A stretch of DNA of 25,595 nucleotides, taken from JAGLTN01 sp023135255. GTDB taxonomy: Bacteria > Planctomycetota > Phycisphaerae > Sedimentisphaerales > Anaerobacaceae. Location: the NCBI GenBank assembly GCA_030639495.1, contig DAOWCP010000027.1:1-25595 (forward strand), read 5' to 3'. Below are positions 8,728 through 15,641 of the stretch, in pieces (position 1 is the first letter of the stretch; each line of letters starts with the position of its first letter). A program made the position numbers and the translations under genes. The notes below the pieces were generated by a model. That model worked only from the letters and a program-made list of their open reading frames with translations. It did not search any database and was not told the DNA's origin.

Positions 8728-8784
8728 TGTATAATTGTACTACCCTAACTAATACAATTATACAAAGACAAAAAGTCGTGTCAA
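8728..8784 (-). promoter_or_regulatory. Promoter and palindromic operator of the GntR-ABC operon
   Basis: On the minus strand a consensus -35 (TTGACA, 8784-8779) is separated by 16 nt from a consensus -10 (TATAAT, 8762-8757). The inverted repeat TGTATAATTGTA (8728-8739) and TACAATTATACA (8753-8764) is perfect over 12 bp, with a 13-nt spacer. One arm contains the whole -10 element and the other sits over the expected early transcribed region. This is a good design for autorepression by the adjacent YtrA-type regulator, whose known relatives bind spaced palindromes. Confidence 0.8.
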
Positions 8785-8818
8785 GGGGAATTATTAATTT
8801 TTTTTAAAAGATAATTTT

Positions 8819-8898
8819 TAACATCACGGTCTCATAACATCACAGTCTCATAACATCACAGTCTCATAACATCACAGTCTCATTGCATCACTGTCTCG
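8819..8898. repeat. Tandem array of five 16-bp direct repeats
   Basis: The units are TAACATCACGGTCTCA (8819-8834), TAACATCACAGTCTCA three times without change (8835-8850, 8851-8866, 8867-8882), and a diverged fifth unit TTGCATCACTGTCTCG (8883-8898). There are no spacers, so it is not a CRISPR array. The 16-bp period is about one and a half helical turns. It could be an iteron-like protein-binding array or a simple variable-number repeat. Confidence 0.95.
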
Positions 8899-8933
8899 TT
8901 ATAAGTTGAATAATAACAATTGGTTATGAAACA

Positions 8934-9081
8934 GAAAATTTTCGTGAAAGCGAATTTTCAGCTTAATCAGCGGGTTTGGTTTTAAAATCAGTTTTTTTGG
9001 TTTTAAAATCTGCTTTTATTGTGTGTTTAAAGGGGTTAAAGCCGGCATATTGGCGGCAGGGGGTTCAAAATCGTGATTTTG
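8934..9081. repeat. Hairpins and a 21-bp-period direct repeat
   Basis: An imperfect hairpin pairs GAAAATT (8934-8940) with AATTTTC (8953-8959). TTTGGTTTTAAAATC occurs identically at 8975-8989 and 8996-9010, exactly 21 bp (two helical turns) apart. A perfect hairpin CAAAAT-CGTG-ATTTTG lies at 9066-9081. None is followed by a T-run suggesting termination. Confidence 0.75.
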
Positions 9082-9190
9082 GGGCGAAAGTGAAAAATAT
9101 CTTCAAAAAGGTAACTTAATATGTTATAATTGACGAGTGTACATAGTGGGGTACAGATAAGATGATGTTGGTTCTAAGGGTGTTAAATAG

Positions 9191-11797
9191 ATGAAAAGAA
9201 GTCAGTTGTCAGCTTTGTATTTAGTCTGTTCGTTGTTATTTTCCGTTTTTATTTTAACAGGAACGGTTTTGGCGGATGAGGCTAATCTTATCGGCTGGTG
9301 GAGGATGGACAAACCCGTGGGGGGTTATCAAAGGTTGGTGAAAGACTACTCAGGTTACGGCAATGACGGGACGATGGGCAGTGCTGATAGTTGGATTCCG
9401 GGCGGCGGTATCGATTTTGACGGGGGCAGCTGGGGTATGAGCGGTATTGTTTTTGTAAATAACGGCGCCAACATCGTAGCGGAGCTTGCCGAGAGGGTGA
9501 CTGTTTCATATGTTGCTACCTGGGACGCTAAGCCTGATCGTGCAAATTATCCTTATGACGGCAGAGATTCTTCGAACTTGCGAGTTCTCTCATCGGAGGC
9601 TCCGACGTCTGGAACGAACTTGCATATTCTTGACCATATGGGCGATACGGAGATGTGGTGTTGGCAGGCATTTAATGAATATGATCCGCGTTTTATTTTT
9701 GATCAAGTCGGTAAGGATTGGGGTGATTATATAAGAATTACCACTACGGTGGATTTTATAACGGGCGACCACAAAATATATATTGATGATAAGCTTTATT
9801 CTTCTTCGATAGATAAGTTTGGTTCATTTGAAGACCTTGTGAGCTTTACGATCGGGCGAACTTTATGGAATGAGATGGAAGGGAAGATGAAAGATTTCAG
9901 GCTTTATGATGGTGTCCTGAGCGAGCGTGAAATTGCTGAGTTGGTCGATCCAGATTATGGTTTGGTGCTGCGGTACAGCTTTGATGAAACTGCCGGTGAT
10001 GTCGCTTTTGATTCATCGGGTAATGGATATGATGCGGTTTTCAACAGGTCCGACCGATGGGAGGCCCAAGGTGTATGGGGTGGATGCCTGTCGAATGACC
10101 ATGCGCAGGGAGTATTGTACGGCGATGTGCCGATGGAGGCTTTTAGCGATATCGGTGATAAATTTACGGTGGCGTGGTGGGCGAAGAATACTGCTGGCTG
10201 TGATACTTACGGCAATGGTGCGTTTTTCAAGGGTACCAATAACAGAATTAATGTATTTTCTTCATCGGTGTATAAACCCACAGATTCGAATGATCACTAT
10301 CTGATCACCAGGGCAGGGGGCAATGATGAGAATGGTTATTGGTGGTGGGGCTATAATGATGTGCATGATGATGACGTCGATCAGTGGCACCATCTTGCTT
10401 TTTCTGTGGACCACAATACGAAGACGTTAACGAAGTATTATGATGGTGAGCCTTTTGCGATAACTAATCTTTTGAACGTGGACAGCTGCAGCGGTATAGA
10501 TATGTTCAGATTATTCTGTAGAAGTACCGGCGATACGAGCGGGATTGGGTATCGGGATTGTTATCATGGTTTGATGGATGAGTTTAATCTTTATGACAGG
10601 GTTTTGACTTTGGAGGAATTGCACAGGCTTTCGAGTAAGAATCCGCAATTTGCATATCATCCGAATCCAGCTGACGGGGAAGTTTTGCCGAGCAGGGCAA
10701 TGCTTTTGAGCTTCTCGGCTGCTGCTGATGCTAACAGTCATGAAGTTTACTTCGGGGATGATTATGAGATGGTTAATGCCGCTGATGTTAATAGTGAAGC
10801 TTTTGCGGGCAGTTTTGATCTGGGGGTGACGGAATTTGGGCCTGGTTATTTACATGCGGGCAGGTGGTATTACTGGCGGGTCGATGAGGTATTTGCCGGT
10901 GAGGCGGTTAAGGGGGAAGTTTGGAGTTTTCTGGCGGCCAAAAATAATATCGATCTTTACCTGCTTATAGGCCAATCGAATATGTGTGTTCCAGCGGATG
11001 TGGAGCCGGAAGATAATATACCGGATGTTCATATTGTCAGGTTTGATAAACGCGACAGCCAATGGAAAGTGCTCGATGCCAACGATGTTGGCGGCATCGG
11101 ACCTGCGCCGAGTTTTGCGGTTGGGATGGTCGAGGGCAGAGAGGATACGGTTGTTGGTATTGTTCATGCTGCTGTTGGCGGGACGCCTCAGAGCAGATGG
11201 CTTAAGGGTGGTGACCTTTATGAGGCTGCTAAAGATCGCGCCAAGGCTGCGGGCAAGTTTGGGATGTTCCAGGGAGTGCTTTGGCATCAGGGTGAAAGCG
11301 AAGCGGGGCATTTTGCAGAAGCGACCGCTTATGGCGACAATCTTAAAGATATGATAAATGATATCAGATTTGATTTTTCCAAGCTTGGTATTTCCAGTGT
11401 AGATTTGCCTTTTGTTTTGGGTCAGCTTGGTGATTTTAATATGCAGACTTATAAGGATCTGGTTAATGCTGGTATTCAGTCGGCTGCTGACGAGTTGGTC
11501 AATGTTGAAGTTGCCAGCCCGAGCGGATTAACTTGTTGGGATGACAATATCCACTTTACCTCCGATAGCCAGCGTATATATGGATTTCGGTATGCGGAAA
11601 AGATGATGGAGATGGTTGGGACGAGGGTCTCGGATGCTGATGTTGATGGCGATGGTAATGTTGACTGGGCTGACCTTGGACTCATGGCGGCGGAGTGGCT
11701 TGAGTTGGCTGACTATGGCGACAGCAAGGACATTAATAATGACGGCTATGTCGATGTTTACGATTTTGCTATTATGGGTCAGCAGTGGGGGCAGTAA
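9191..11797 (+). CDS. Secreted SASA-type carbohydrate esterase with two LamG domains and dockerin
   Basis: The product is 868 residues with a signal peptide (about 1-28, ending TVLA). Two LamG/concanavalin-like domains (about 30-240 and 255-475) both contain the typical YSGYGNDG or SSGNGYDA element. A fibronectin-like segment follows at about 485-580. The catalytic part (about 585-800) is a SASA/CE6-like SGNH-type domain: GQSN with Ser596, WHQGES at 698-703, and DDNIH with Asp785 and His788, a complete Ser-Asp-His set. The last ~50 residues are a type I dockerin. Known relatives remove acetyl groups from sugars such as sialic acid or xylan; the substrate here is open. Upstream, AAGGG is 10 nt from the ATG, and a TATAAT stands at about 9124-9129. 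A decayed copy of the gene's end lies at 13191-13301. Confidence 0.9.
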   Translation: MKRSQLSALYLVCSLLFSVFILTGTVLADEANLIGWWRMDKPVGGYQRLVKDYSGYGNDGTMGSADSWIPGGGIDFDGGSWGMSGIVFVNNGANIVAELAERVTVSYVATWDAKPDRANYPYDGRDSSNLRVLSSEAPTSGTNLHILDHMGDTEMWCWQAFNEYDPRFIFDQVGKDWGDYIRITTTVDFITGDHKIYIDDKLYSSSIDKFGSFEDLVSFTIGRTLWNEMEGKMKDFRLYDGVLSEREIAELVDPDYGLVLRYSFDETAGDVAFDSSGNGYDAVFNRSDRWEAQGVWGGCLSNDHAQGVLYGDVPMEAFSDIGDKFTVAWWAKNTAGCDTYGNGAFFKGTNNRINVFSSSVYKPTDSNDHYLITRAGGNDENGYWWWGYNDVHDDDVDQWHHLAFSVDHNTKTLTKYYDGEPFAITNLLNVDSCSGIDMFRLFCRSTGDTSGIGYRDCYHGLMDEFNLYDRVLTLEELHRLSSKNPQFAYHPNPADGEVLPSRAMLLSFSAAADANSHEVYFGDDYEMVNAADVNSEAFAGSFDLGVTEFGPGYLHAGRWYYWRVDEVFAGEAVKGEVWSFLAAKNNIDLYLLIGQSNMCVPADVEPEDNIPDVHIVRFDKRDSQWKVLDANDVGGIGPAPSFAVGMVEGREDTVVGIVHAAVGGTPQSRWLKGGDLYEAAKDRAKAAGKFGMFQGVLWHQGESEAGHFAEATAYGDNLKDMINDIRFDFSKLGISSVDLPFVLGQLGDFNMQTYKDLVNAGIQSAADELVNVEVASPSGLTCWDDNIHFTSDSQRIYGFRYAEKMMEMVGTRVSDADVDGDGNVDWADLGLMAAEWLELADYGDSKDINNDGYVDVYDFAIMGQQWGQ

Positions 11798-11820
11798 TTT
11801 TTTAAAGGTAGTCGAAAACC

Positions 11821-11855
11821 AAAAGCGTGGTCTGTTTCGAGGCTACGCTTTTTTT
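11821..11855 (+). terminator. Rho-independent terminator after the esterase gene
   Basis: The stem AAAAGCGTGGTC pairs with GGCTACGCTTTT, allowing two G-U pairs, around the loop TGTTTCGA, followed by a T-run. It starts 23 nt after the esterase stop codon. A near-identical element recurs at 13324-13359. Confidence 0.9.
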
Positions 11856-11932
11856 ACAAACACCAATATCGGGGGTAACTGGCGGTTAAACCGGTGTTTT
11901 TATGAGATTTTTAGGGGGGTCGGGCGGTTAGT

Positions 11933-11955
11933 CTAAAAAAATTAAGATTTTTTAG
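11933..11955. repeat. Perfect 8-bp AT-rich inverted repeat
   Basis: CTAAAAAA and TTTTTTAG form a perfect stem around a 7-nt loop, about 20 bp upstream of the DUF2089 gene promoter. It could be a weak terminator or a binding site for a regulator of that promoter. Confidence 0.5.
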
Positions 11956-11973
11956 AAAAAACACCAATTTTTC

Positions 11974-12004
11974 TTGACAAAAGTGGCCGATGTGCTAATA
12001 TAAT
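11974..12004 (+). promoter_or_regulatory. Sigma-70-type promoter abutting the DUF2089 start codon
   Basis: TTGACA at 11974-11979 is followed by overlapping -10 candidates, TAATAT (11996-12001, spacer 16) and TATAAT (11999-12004, spacer 19). The expected start site falls at 12008-12011, at or within 3 nt of the ATG at 12011, so the mRNA would be leaderless or nearly so. No Shine-Dalgarno is present. Confidence 0.75.
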
Positions 12005-12010
12005 TTCATT

Positions 12011-12382
12011 ATGGAACGAAAACTACTATCAAATATATGTCCGAGTTGTGAACGGCCGATGCGAAAAGTAGCGATGGCATGCCCGATTTGCAAAGTCAAA
12101 ATTGAAGGTGATTTTAGTGAAACTCTGTTTGATATGCTTAGTTCGGAGGATCAGAAGTTTCTTGAGCAATATCTTATGTCTGGGTTTAGCATCAAGGCTT
12201 TGGAGAAAAATAGTACACTTGGATATGCTGCGATACGGTCGAGGCTTGACAGGTTGATAGCTAATTACAAGGAGCTGGCCGAAATAGATTCCCAGAAAAA
12301 AGCGGTATTGGAAAAACTGCGAAACGATGAAATTAGTGTTGTTGAAGCTAAGGAAATTCTTGAAAAACTTACAGGAGAGTAA
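12011..12382 (+). CDS. DUF2089 family protein
   Basis: The product is 123 residues. It has two CxxC pairs forming an N-terminal zinc ribbon (CPSCERP at about 10-16, CPICKVK at about 24-30). These are followed by the DUF2089 core (LSSEDQKFLEQYLMSGFSIKALEK, then a helix-turn-helix-like GYAAIRSRLDRLIANYKEL), which suggests nucleic-acid binding. The C-terminal helix (LRNDEISVVEAKEILEKL) is of the kind often shared with SHOCT-like proteins. The promoter lies directly against the start codon, so the mRNA appears leaderless. The next gene starts 2 nt after this stop, with its ribosome site inside this gene, so the two are one operon. DUF2089 has no established molecular function; a regulatory role is inferred. 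Confidence 0.88.
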   Translation: MERKLLSNICPSCERPMRKVAMACPICKVKIEGDFSETLFDMLSSEDQKFLEQYLMSGFSIKALEKNSTLGYAAIRSRLDRLIANYKELAEIDSQKKAVLEKLRNDEISVVEAKEILEKLTGE

Positions 12383-12384
12383 AA

Positions 12385-13107
12385 ATGGAAAACATATCAT
12401 CTGAACAAGAACTGTTGGAACTTCGCAAAGATGGCAAGATCAGTGAAGATGAGTATAATCAGTTGCTTAATGCGATGAGAAAATCAGTTCCGACGGAGTC
12501 TGAAAGTAAAAGAGGCTGGTTAAGAAAGAATTTAGCTTTGTGTATGGTTTTGATGGTTATTGTTATTTCCGCGGGACTTTTTTCAGTGCTATTTCTTTCT
12601 GAGAAAAAGCCAGTGTTGTTAGAAGAATTTCGCCGGGGTTTTCCTGAAAAAGTTGCGAAGCTGAACATTGACAACGCTAAGCTTTCTGATGTAATCAAAA
12701 CATTTGGTGAGCCGGAAAAATATATCTGGGGCAGGGAGGTTATAGACAAGAAGAAGATTCCCGTTGACCGTTATTGCATACAATATCCGGATGGTTTTCA
12801 AATTTTTATGCTGCGTGATTCTATAGTTGAGTTGCGATTTGAAAACCCTGAAGCAGATTATTCTTTTGATAATAAATTGCGGGTCGGCGATTCCCTTGAT
12901 GATGTTTTTAATGTTGTTGGTCAGCCGATGGAAACGGTAGTTGGTGAAAAGATAGACTGGAAAAAAGACAGGGTTCTTTACAAAGACATTGAGGGCAAGA
13001 AAGGCCATTGCTATTATCATTGTCCAGATAAAAACGTTCGATTCTGGCTGGCAAATTACAAAATCAAAGCTATCTATGTAACCCGAAGCGATTATAACCA
13101 GGGATAA
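12385..13107 (+). CDS. Single-pass membrane protein with SHOCT-like N-terminus, partner of the DUF2089 gene
   Basis: The product is 240 residues. AGGAGAG inside the preceding gene gives a good ribosome site. The first 35 residues (LLELRKDGKISEDEYNQLLNAMRK) resemble the short SHOCT-type helical hairpin found at the ends of many membrane proteins. One membrane helix lies at about 50-72. The outer part (about 80-240) is a soluble domain with a repeated motif: LSDVIKTFGEPEKYIW and LDDVFNVVGQPMETVV, two copies of a beta-alpha unit as in SmpA/BamE-like or DUF4309-like folds. The gene is cotranscribed with the DUF2089 gene, so a membrane-linked sensing pair is plausible but unproven. Confidence 0.8.
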   Translation: MENISSEQELLELRKDGKISEDEYNQLLNAMRKSVPTESESKRGWLRKNLALCMVLMVIVISAGLFSVLFLSEKKPVLLEEFRRGFPEKVAKLNIDNAKLSDVIKTFGEPEKYIWGREVIDKKKIPVDRYCIQYPDGFQIFMLRDSIVELRFENPEADYSFDNKLRVGDSLDDVFNVVGQPMETVVGEKIDWKKDRVLYKDIEGKKGHCYYHCPDKNVRFWLANYKIKAIYVTRSDYNQG

Positions 13108-13121
13108 TCAGGCAGAAGATT

Positions 13122-13202
13122 TTATACGGTGAAGAATCCCAGGTAGGCAAACAGAGTTCCTAGTATTATCACAAAGCCGGCCATGATCATCCGGATGTTC
13201 AT
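13122..13202 (-). pseudogene. C-terminal fragment of a 4-TM membrane protein paralogue
   Basis: The minus strand encodes 26 residues containing IMAGFVIILGTLFAYLGF and a stop. They resemble the end of the intact 4-TM protein at 14955-15344 (IMAACIIVAGALLTYVGF), with clear nucleotide similarity as well. The first codon (ATG at 13202) has no ribosome site. The fragment ends where similarity to the esterase gene begins, so it looks like a truncated paralogue. A 26-residue membrane peptide cannot be excluded. Confidence 0.65.
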
Positions 13203-13301
13203 ATTATCAGGTTCGATAAACGCGACAGCAAAGACATTAATAATGACGGCGAGGTTGATGTTTATGATTTTATAATTATGGGCCAGCAGTGGGGGCAGTA
13301 A
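13191..13301 (+). pseudogene. Decayed copy of the esterase/dockerin gene 3' end with internal deletion
   Basis: Positions 13191-13229 match 11021-11059 with 2 mismatches in 39. Positions 13222-13301 match 11718-11797, including the dockerin end (VDVYDF.IMGQQWGQ) and the stop. The join is the 8-bp word GCGACAGC, present at both source positions, 666 bp (222 codons) apart, so the reading frame is kept. There is no start codon: in frame, a TAG occurs at 13161-13163. It is therefore an unexpressed remnant of a second esterase gene. Most differences from the source are silent or conservative. Confidence 0.9.
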
Positions 13302-13323
13302 TTTTTACAGGATAGATACTAAT

Positions 13324-13359
13324 AAAAAGCGTGGTCAAAAATTTGGCTACGCTTTTTTT
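13324..13359. terminator. Bidirectional terminator, paralogous to that at 11821-11855
   Basis: AAAAAGCGTGGTC and GGCTACGCTTTTTTT form the same stem as the esterase terminator with a different loop. A-runs on one side and T-runs on the other let it act in both directions. It overlaps the stop codon of the minus-strand oxidoreductase gene (13358-13360), for which it probably now serves as the terminator. Confidence 0.85.
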
Positions 13360-14950
13360 ATAAGTTGTTTACGATCGCTTCCGCAGTTTTTATGCCATCG
13401 ATGGCTGCGGAGATTATTCCTCCTGCGTAGCCTGCTCCTTCACCAGCGGGGTATAGACCTATGACAGCGGGGCTTTGAAAGGTTTTATCGCGGAGTATTC
13501 TGACCGGTGATGAGCTTCTTGATTCGACTGCTGTCATGACGGCGTCGTGGTCGGCGAAGCCTTTTAGTTTATTATTTAGTTTTGGGATCGCAAGTCGTAA
13601 TGTTTCAATTACAAAATCGGGCAGGCATCGGGATAAATCGGTCGGCGTTGTGGAGGGGGTGTAGGATGGTGTGACTTGGCCGGTTTCGGTTGAGGGCTTG
13701 TTTGCGAGAAAGTCTCCTATGAGCTGGATGGGAGCTGAGTAGTTTTCGCCGGCGAGCTGATATGCTTTTTGTTCCCATTTTCGCTGGAAGTCTATTCCGG
13801 CCAGTGGATCGTTGCTTTGGAAGTCTTCCGGGGTTAGGCCTACTAAAAGCGCGCTGTTTGCGTTGGGGCGGTTTCGTTTGTAAAAGCTCATGCCGTTAGT
13901 GACAATTGCGTCAGTTTCGGATGATGAGGCGATTACCTGACCACCTGGGCACATGCAGAAGGTGTAAGCGCTTCTGCCATTTTCGCAGTGCTGGACGAGT
14001 TTATATTCCGCTGAGCCGAGAAGCGGGTTGTTGGCGAATTGGCCGAATTGAGCTTTGTTTATCATGCTTTGCGGGTGTTCGACGCGGACGCCTATGGAGA
14101 AAGGCTTGGCTGTGATCGGGATGTTTAGACCAGCGAGCATTTTGAAAGTATCTCTTGCGCTATGACCCAAAGCCAGGACTATCTTATCGGTTTCGATGGT
14201 TTCGCAATCGTTTATGACGGCAGCGGTTACTTTTGAATCTTTTATTTTTACGCTGGTCAGTTTTGTTTCGAAGAGGACCTGGCCGCCAAGGGCTGTTATG
14301 GTTTCGCAGATTTTTTTTACGACGGTTATCAGGTTATCTGAGCCTATGTGTGGTTTTGCCTGGTAGAGGATATCTTTTGGTGCGCCTGCTTTTACGAGTT
14401 CGTTGAGGACTTTTCTTGAGCGGTTTAGTTTATCTTTTATTTGTGTTGTTAGCTTGCCGTCTGAAAAGGTTCCCGCTCCGCCTTGGCCGAACTGGACGTT
14501 TGATTCTGGATTGAGTATGCCATTTCGCCAGAAGTTATTAACGTCTTTTATTCTTTGCGTTACTTCTTTGCCGCGGTCTATTAGGATTGGTTTATGACCA
14601 AGCTGGGCGAGGAGCAACCCGGCGAATAGACCGCAAGGACCTGTGCCGACGATCACTGGTCGGGCGCCTGCGGGTTTGTTGGCGGTTGGCATCTGGTAGT
14701 CCATGTGTCCGGGTGGGCAGATGGTTATTTTGTTTGAAAGAATCGCTGATAGCTGATCCTGGTTTTTGATTTCTGCATCGATAGTATAGACTGCGAGGAT
14801 GTTATTTTTTTGCCTTGCGTCTATCGATTTGCGGATTATGGTGAAGTTTAGAATCTGCTCGGGGGCGATATTCAGACCTTTGGCGAGTTGGCTTTTCAAA
14901 GCGTCAGGGGCATGGTCGAACGGCAGGGTGATTTCTCTGATTCTTATCAT
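13358..14950 (-). CDS. FAD-dependent oxidoreductase (COG2509-type uncharacterised dehydrogenase)
   Basis: The product is 530 residues, normal length for this family. Residues about 1-85 form an N-terminal domain often seen in it (FDHAPDALKSQLAKGLNIAP). The dinucleotide-binding motif GTGPCG is at 102-107, followed by an acidic residue ending strand 2 (ILIDRG). NVQFGQGGAGTFSDGKLTT and a C-terminal SPAVIGLYPAGEGAGYAGGI motif complete the FAD site. The family is cytoplasmic with no firmly established substrate. The start lies 4 nt after the stop of the upstream gene and has no Shine-Dalgarno, so translation probably depends on coupling to that gene. The gene runs against the local strand bias: its coding strand is C-richer than G. 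Confidence 0.9.
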   Translation of the reverse strand: MIRIREITLPFDHAPDALKSQLAKGLNIAPEQILNFTIIRKSIDARQKNNILAVYTIDAEIKNQDQLSAILSNKITICPPGHMDYQMPTANKPAGARPVIVGTGPCGLFAGLLLAQLGHKPILIDRGKEVTQRIKDVNNFWRNGILNPESNVQFGQGGAGTFSDGKLTTQIKDKLNRSRKVLNELVKAGAPKDILYQAKPHIGSDNLITVVKKICETITALGGQVLFETKLTSVKIKDSKVTAAVINDCETIETDKIVLALGHSARDTFKMLAGLNIPITAKPFSIGVRVEHPQSMINKAQFGQFANNPLLGSAEYKLVQHCENGRSAYTFCMCPGGQVIASSSETDAIVTNGMSFYKRNRPNANSALLVGLTPEDFQSNDPLAGIDFQRKWEQKAYQLAGENYSAPIQLIGDFLANKPSTETGQVTPSYTPSTTPTDLSRCLPDFVIETLRLAIPKLNNKLKGFADHDAVMTAVESRSSSPVRILRDKTFQSPAVIGLYPAGEGAGYAGGIISAAIDGIKTAEAIVNNL

Positions 14951-14954
14951 TTTT

Positions 14955-15344
14955 TTATGTGCAGCAGAATCCTACGTAGGTTAGCAGTGCTCCTGCTACT
15001 ATTATACAGGCAGCCATGATTCTCAGGGTGGTGGCTTTGACGTTTATGAAGATATCCATGGTTTTCATCATCAGCTTGGGCAGAACAAGGATCGAGATGC
15101 CTTTCAGCAGGGCCATCCAACCTACGATGGTGATTATGACTGAGATGTCTTTTACCCAGATGTTGTGAAATATTATCAGCAGGAACCCTATTGCAAATGC
15201 AAAGATGCCGCCAATGTACATGACAGCTGTGCTCGTCTTAAAATCGGCGAACATCTTCTTATAGTATTGTGGATTCAGCAATATGCCCACGCCTACAGCA
15301 AGGTATATCAAGCCTATGAACTGGAAAATTTGTTTGTCTGTCAT
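14955..15344 (-). CDS. Small four-helix membrane protein of unknown function
   Basis: The product is 129 residues with four hydrophobic helices at about 8-24, 40-60, 68-88 and 106-126, joined by short loops. There is no recognisable family motif and no signal peptide apart from the first helix. A very good ribosome site (AAGGAG) lies about 8 nt upstream of ATG at 15344. It is first in a two-gene unit with the FAD oxidoreductase, 4 nt apart, so it may anchor or assist that enzyme, but nothing in the sequence shows this. A fragment of a paralogue is present at 13122-13202. Confidence 0.75.
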   Translation of the reverse strand: MTDKQIFQFIGLIYLAVGVGILLNPQYYKKMFADFKTSTAVMYIGGIFAFAIGFLLIIFHNIWVKDISVIITIVGWMALLKGISILVLPKLMMKTMDIFINVKATTLRIMAACIIVAGALLTYVGFCCT

Positions 15345-15641
15345 TTTTAATTCTCCTTAAAAAAATTGACATTACAAGAACCGCAGCAGAAGTACTGTGG
15401 TTAAATATTTAGTGATATTATATTTTGTTGTTTTGATGTGGTAAAGGGAGAAATGGGGTGGAAGTTGATTTTCCTTTTGGGTGATTGCGTATATGACTGA
15501 TTGGGTGGTGATTATTTGTCAGGTTGTGGTTGTAATATTTACTAATTTTGCAGTTTGAGTTGATTCATGGCCGATATAGGACTGAGTGTAAGTTGTTATT
15601 ACTGAAGAAGTTATTATTATCGGACTTGACTGGGTGTTATA
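15345..15641. other. Divergent intergenic region upstream of ftsK
   Basis: These 297 bp separate the minus-strand 4-TM gene from ftsK. The plus strand is strongly G/T-rich. No convincing promoter pair or RNA gene was found. A 15-codon ORF at 15452 (MGWKLIFLLGDCVYD) follows AAGGGAG, but with a 2-nt spacer, too short to be a real start. Confidence 0.4.

Larger units (their letters stand above)
8785..9190. other. Candidate replication origin region (inferred from strand asymmetry)
   Basis: This gap lies between divergent transcription units. It contains an almost pure A/T tract (about 8790-8820), five 16-bp tandem repeats (8819-8898), a 21-bp-period direct repeat (8975-9010) and hairpins at 8934-8959 and 9066-9081. 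Plus-strand composition switches from C-rich to G-rich here, independent of gene direction. Near-matches to a DnaA box with one mismatch occur at 8758-8766 (TTATACAAA) and at 9022-9030 on the minus strand (TTAAACACA); no perfect box was found. No dnaA or dnaN gene is adjacent, but these are often distant from the origin in planctomycetes. An inversion border is the main alternative. Confidence 0.4.

Noticed and set aside
8728..8764. Operator arms as DnaA boxes
   Set aside because: Only one 9-mer there is within one mismatch of the consensus, and the perfect symmetry fits the adjacent regulator better.
8819..8898. Possible CRISPR array
   Set aside because: The 16-bp units are directly abutting with no spacers, and no cas gene is present.
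13191..13301. Functional short dockerin-only protein
   Set aside because: No in-frame start codon exists between the stop at 13161-13163 and the dockerin segment, so it is treated as a remnant.
15452..15499. 15-codon ORF upstream of ftsK preceded by AAGGGAG
   Set aside because: The spacer of 2 nt is too short, and the peptide has no recognisable feature.
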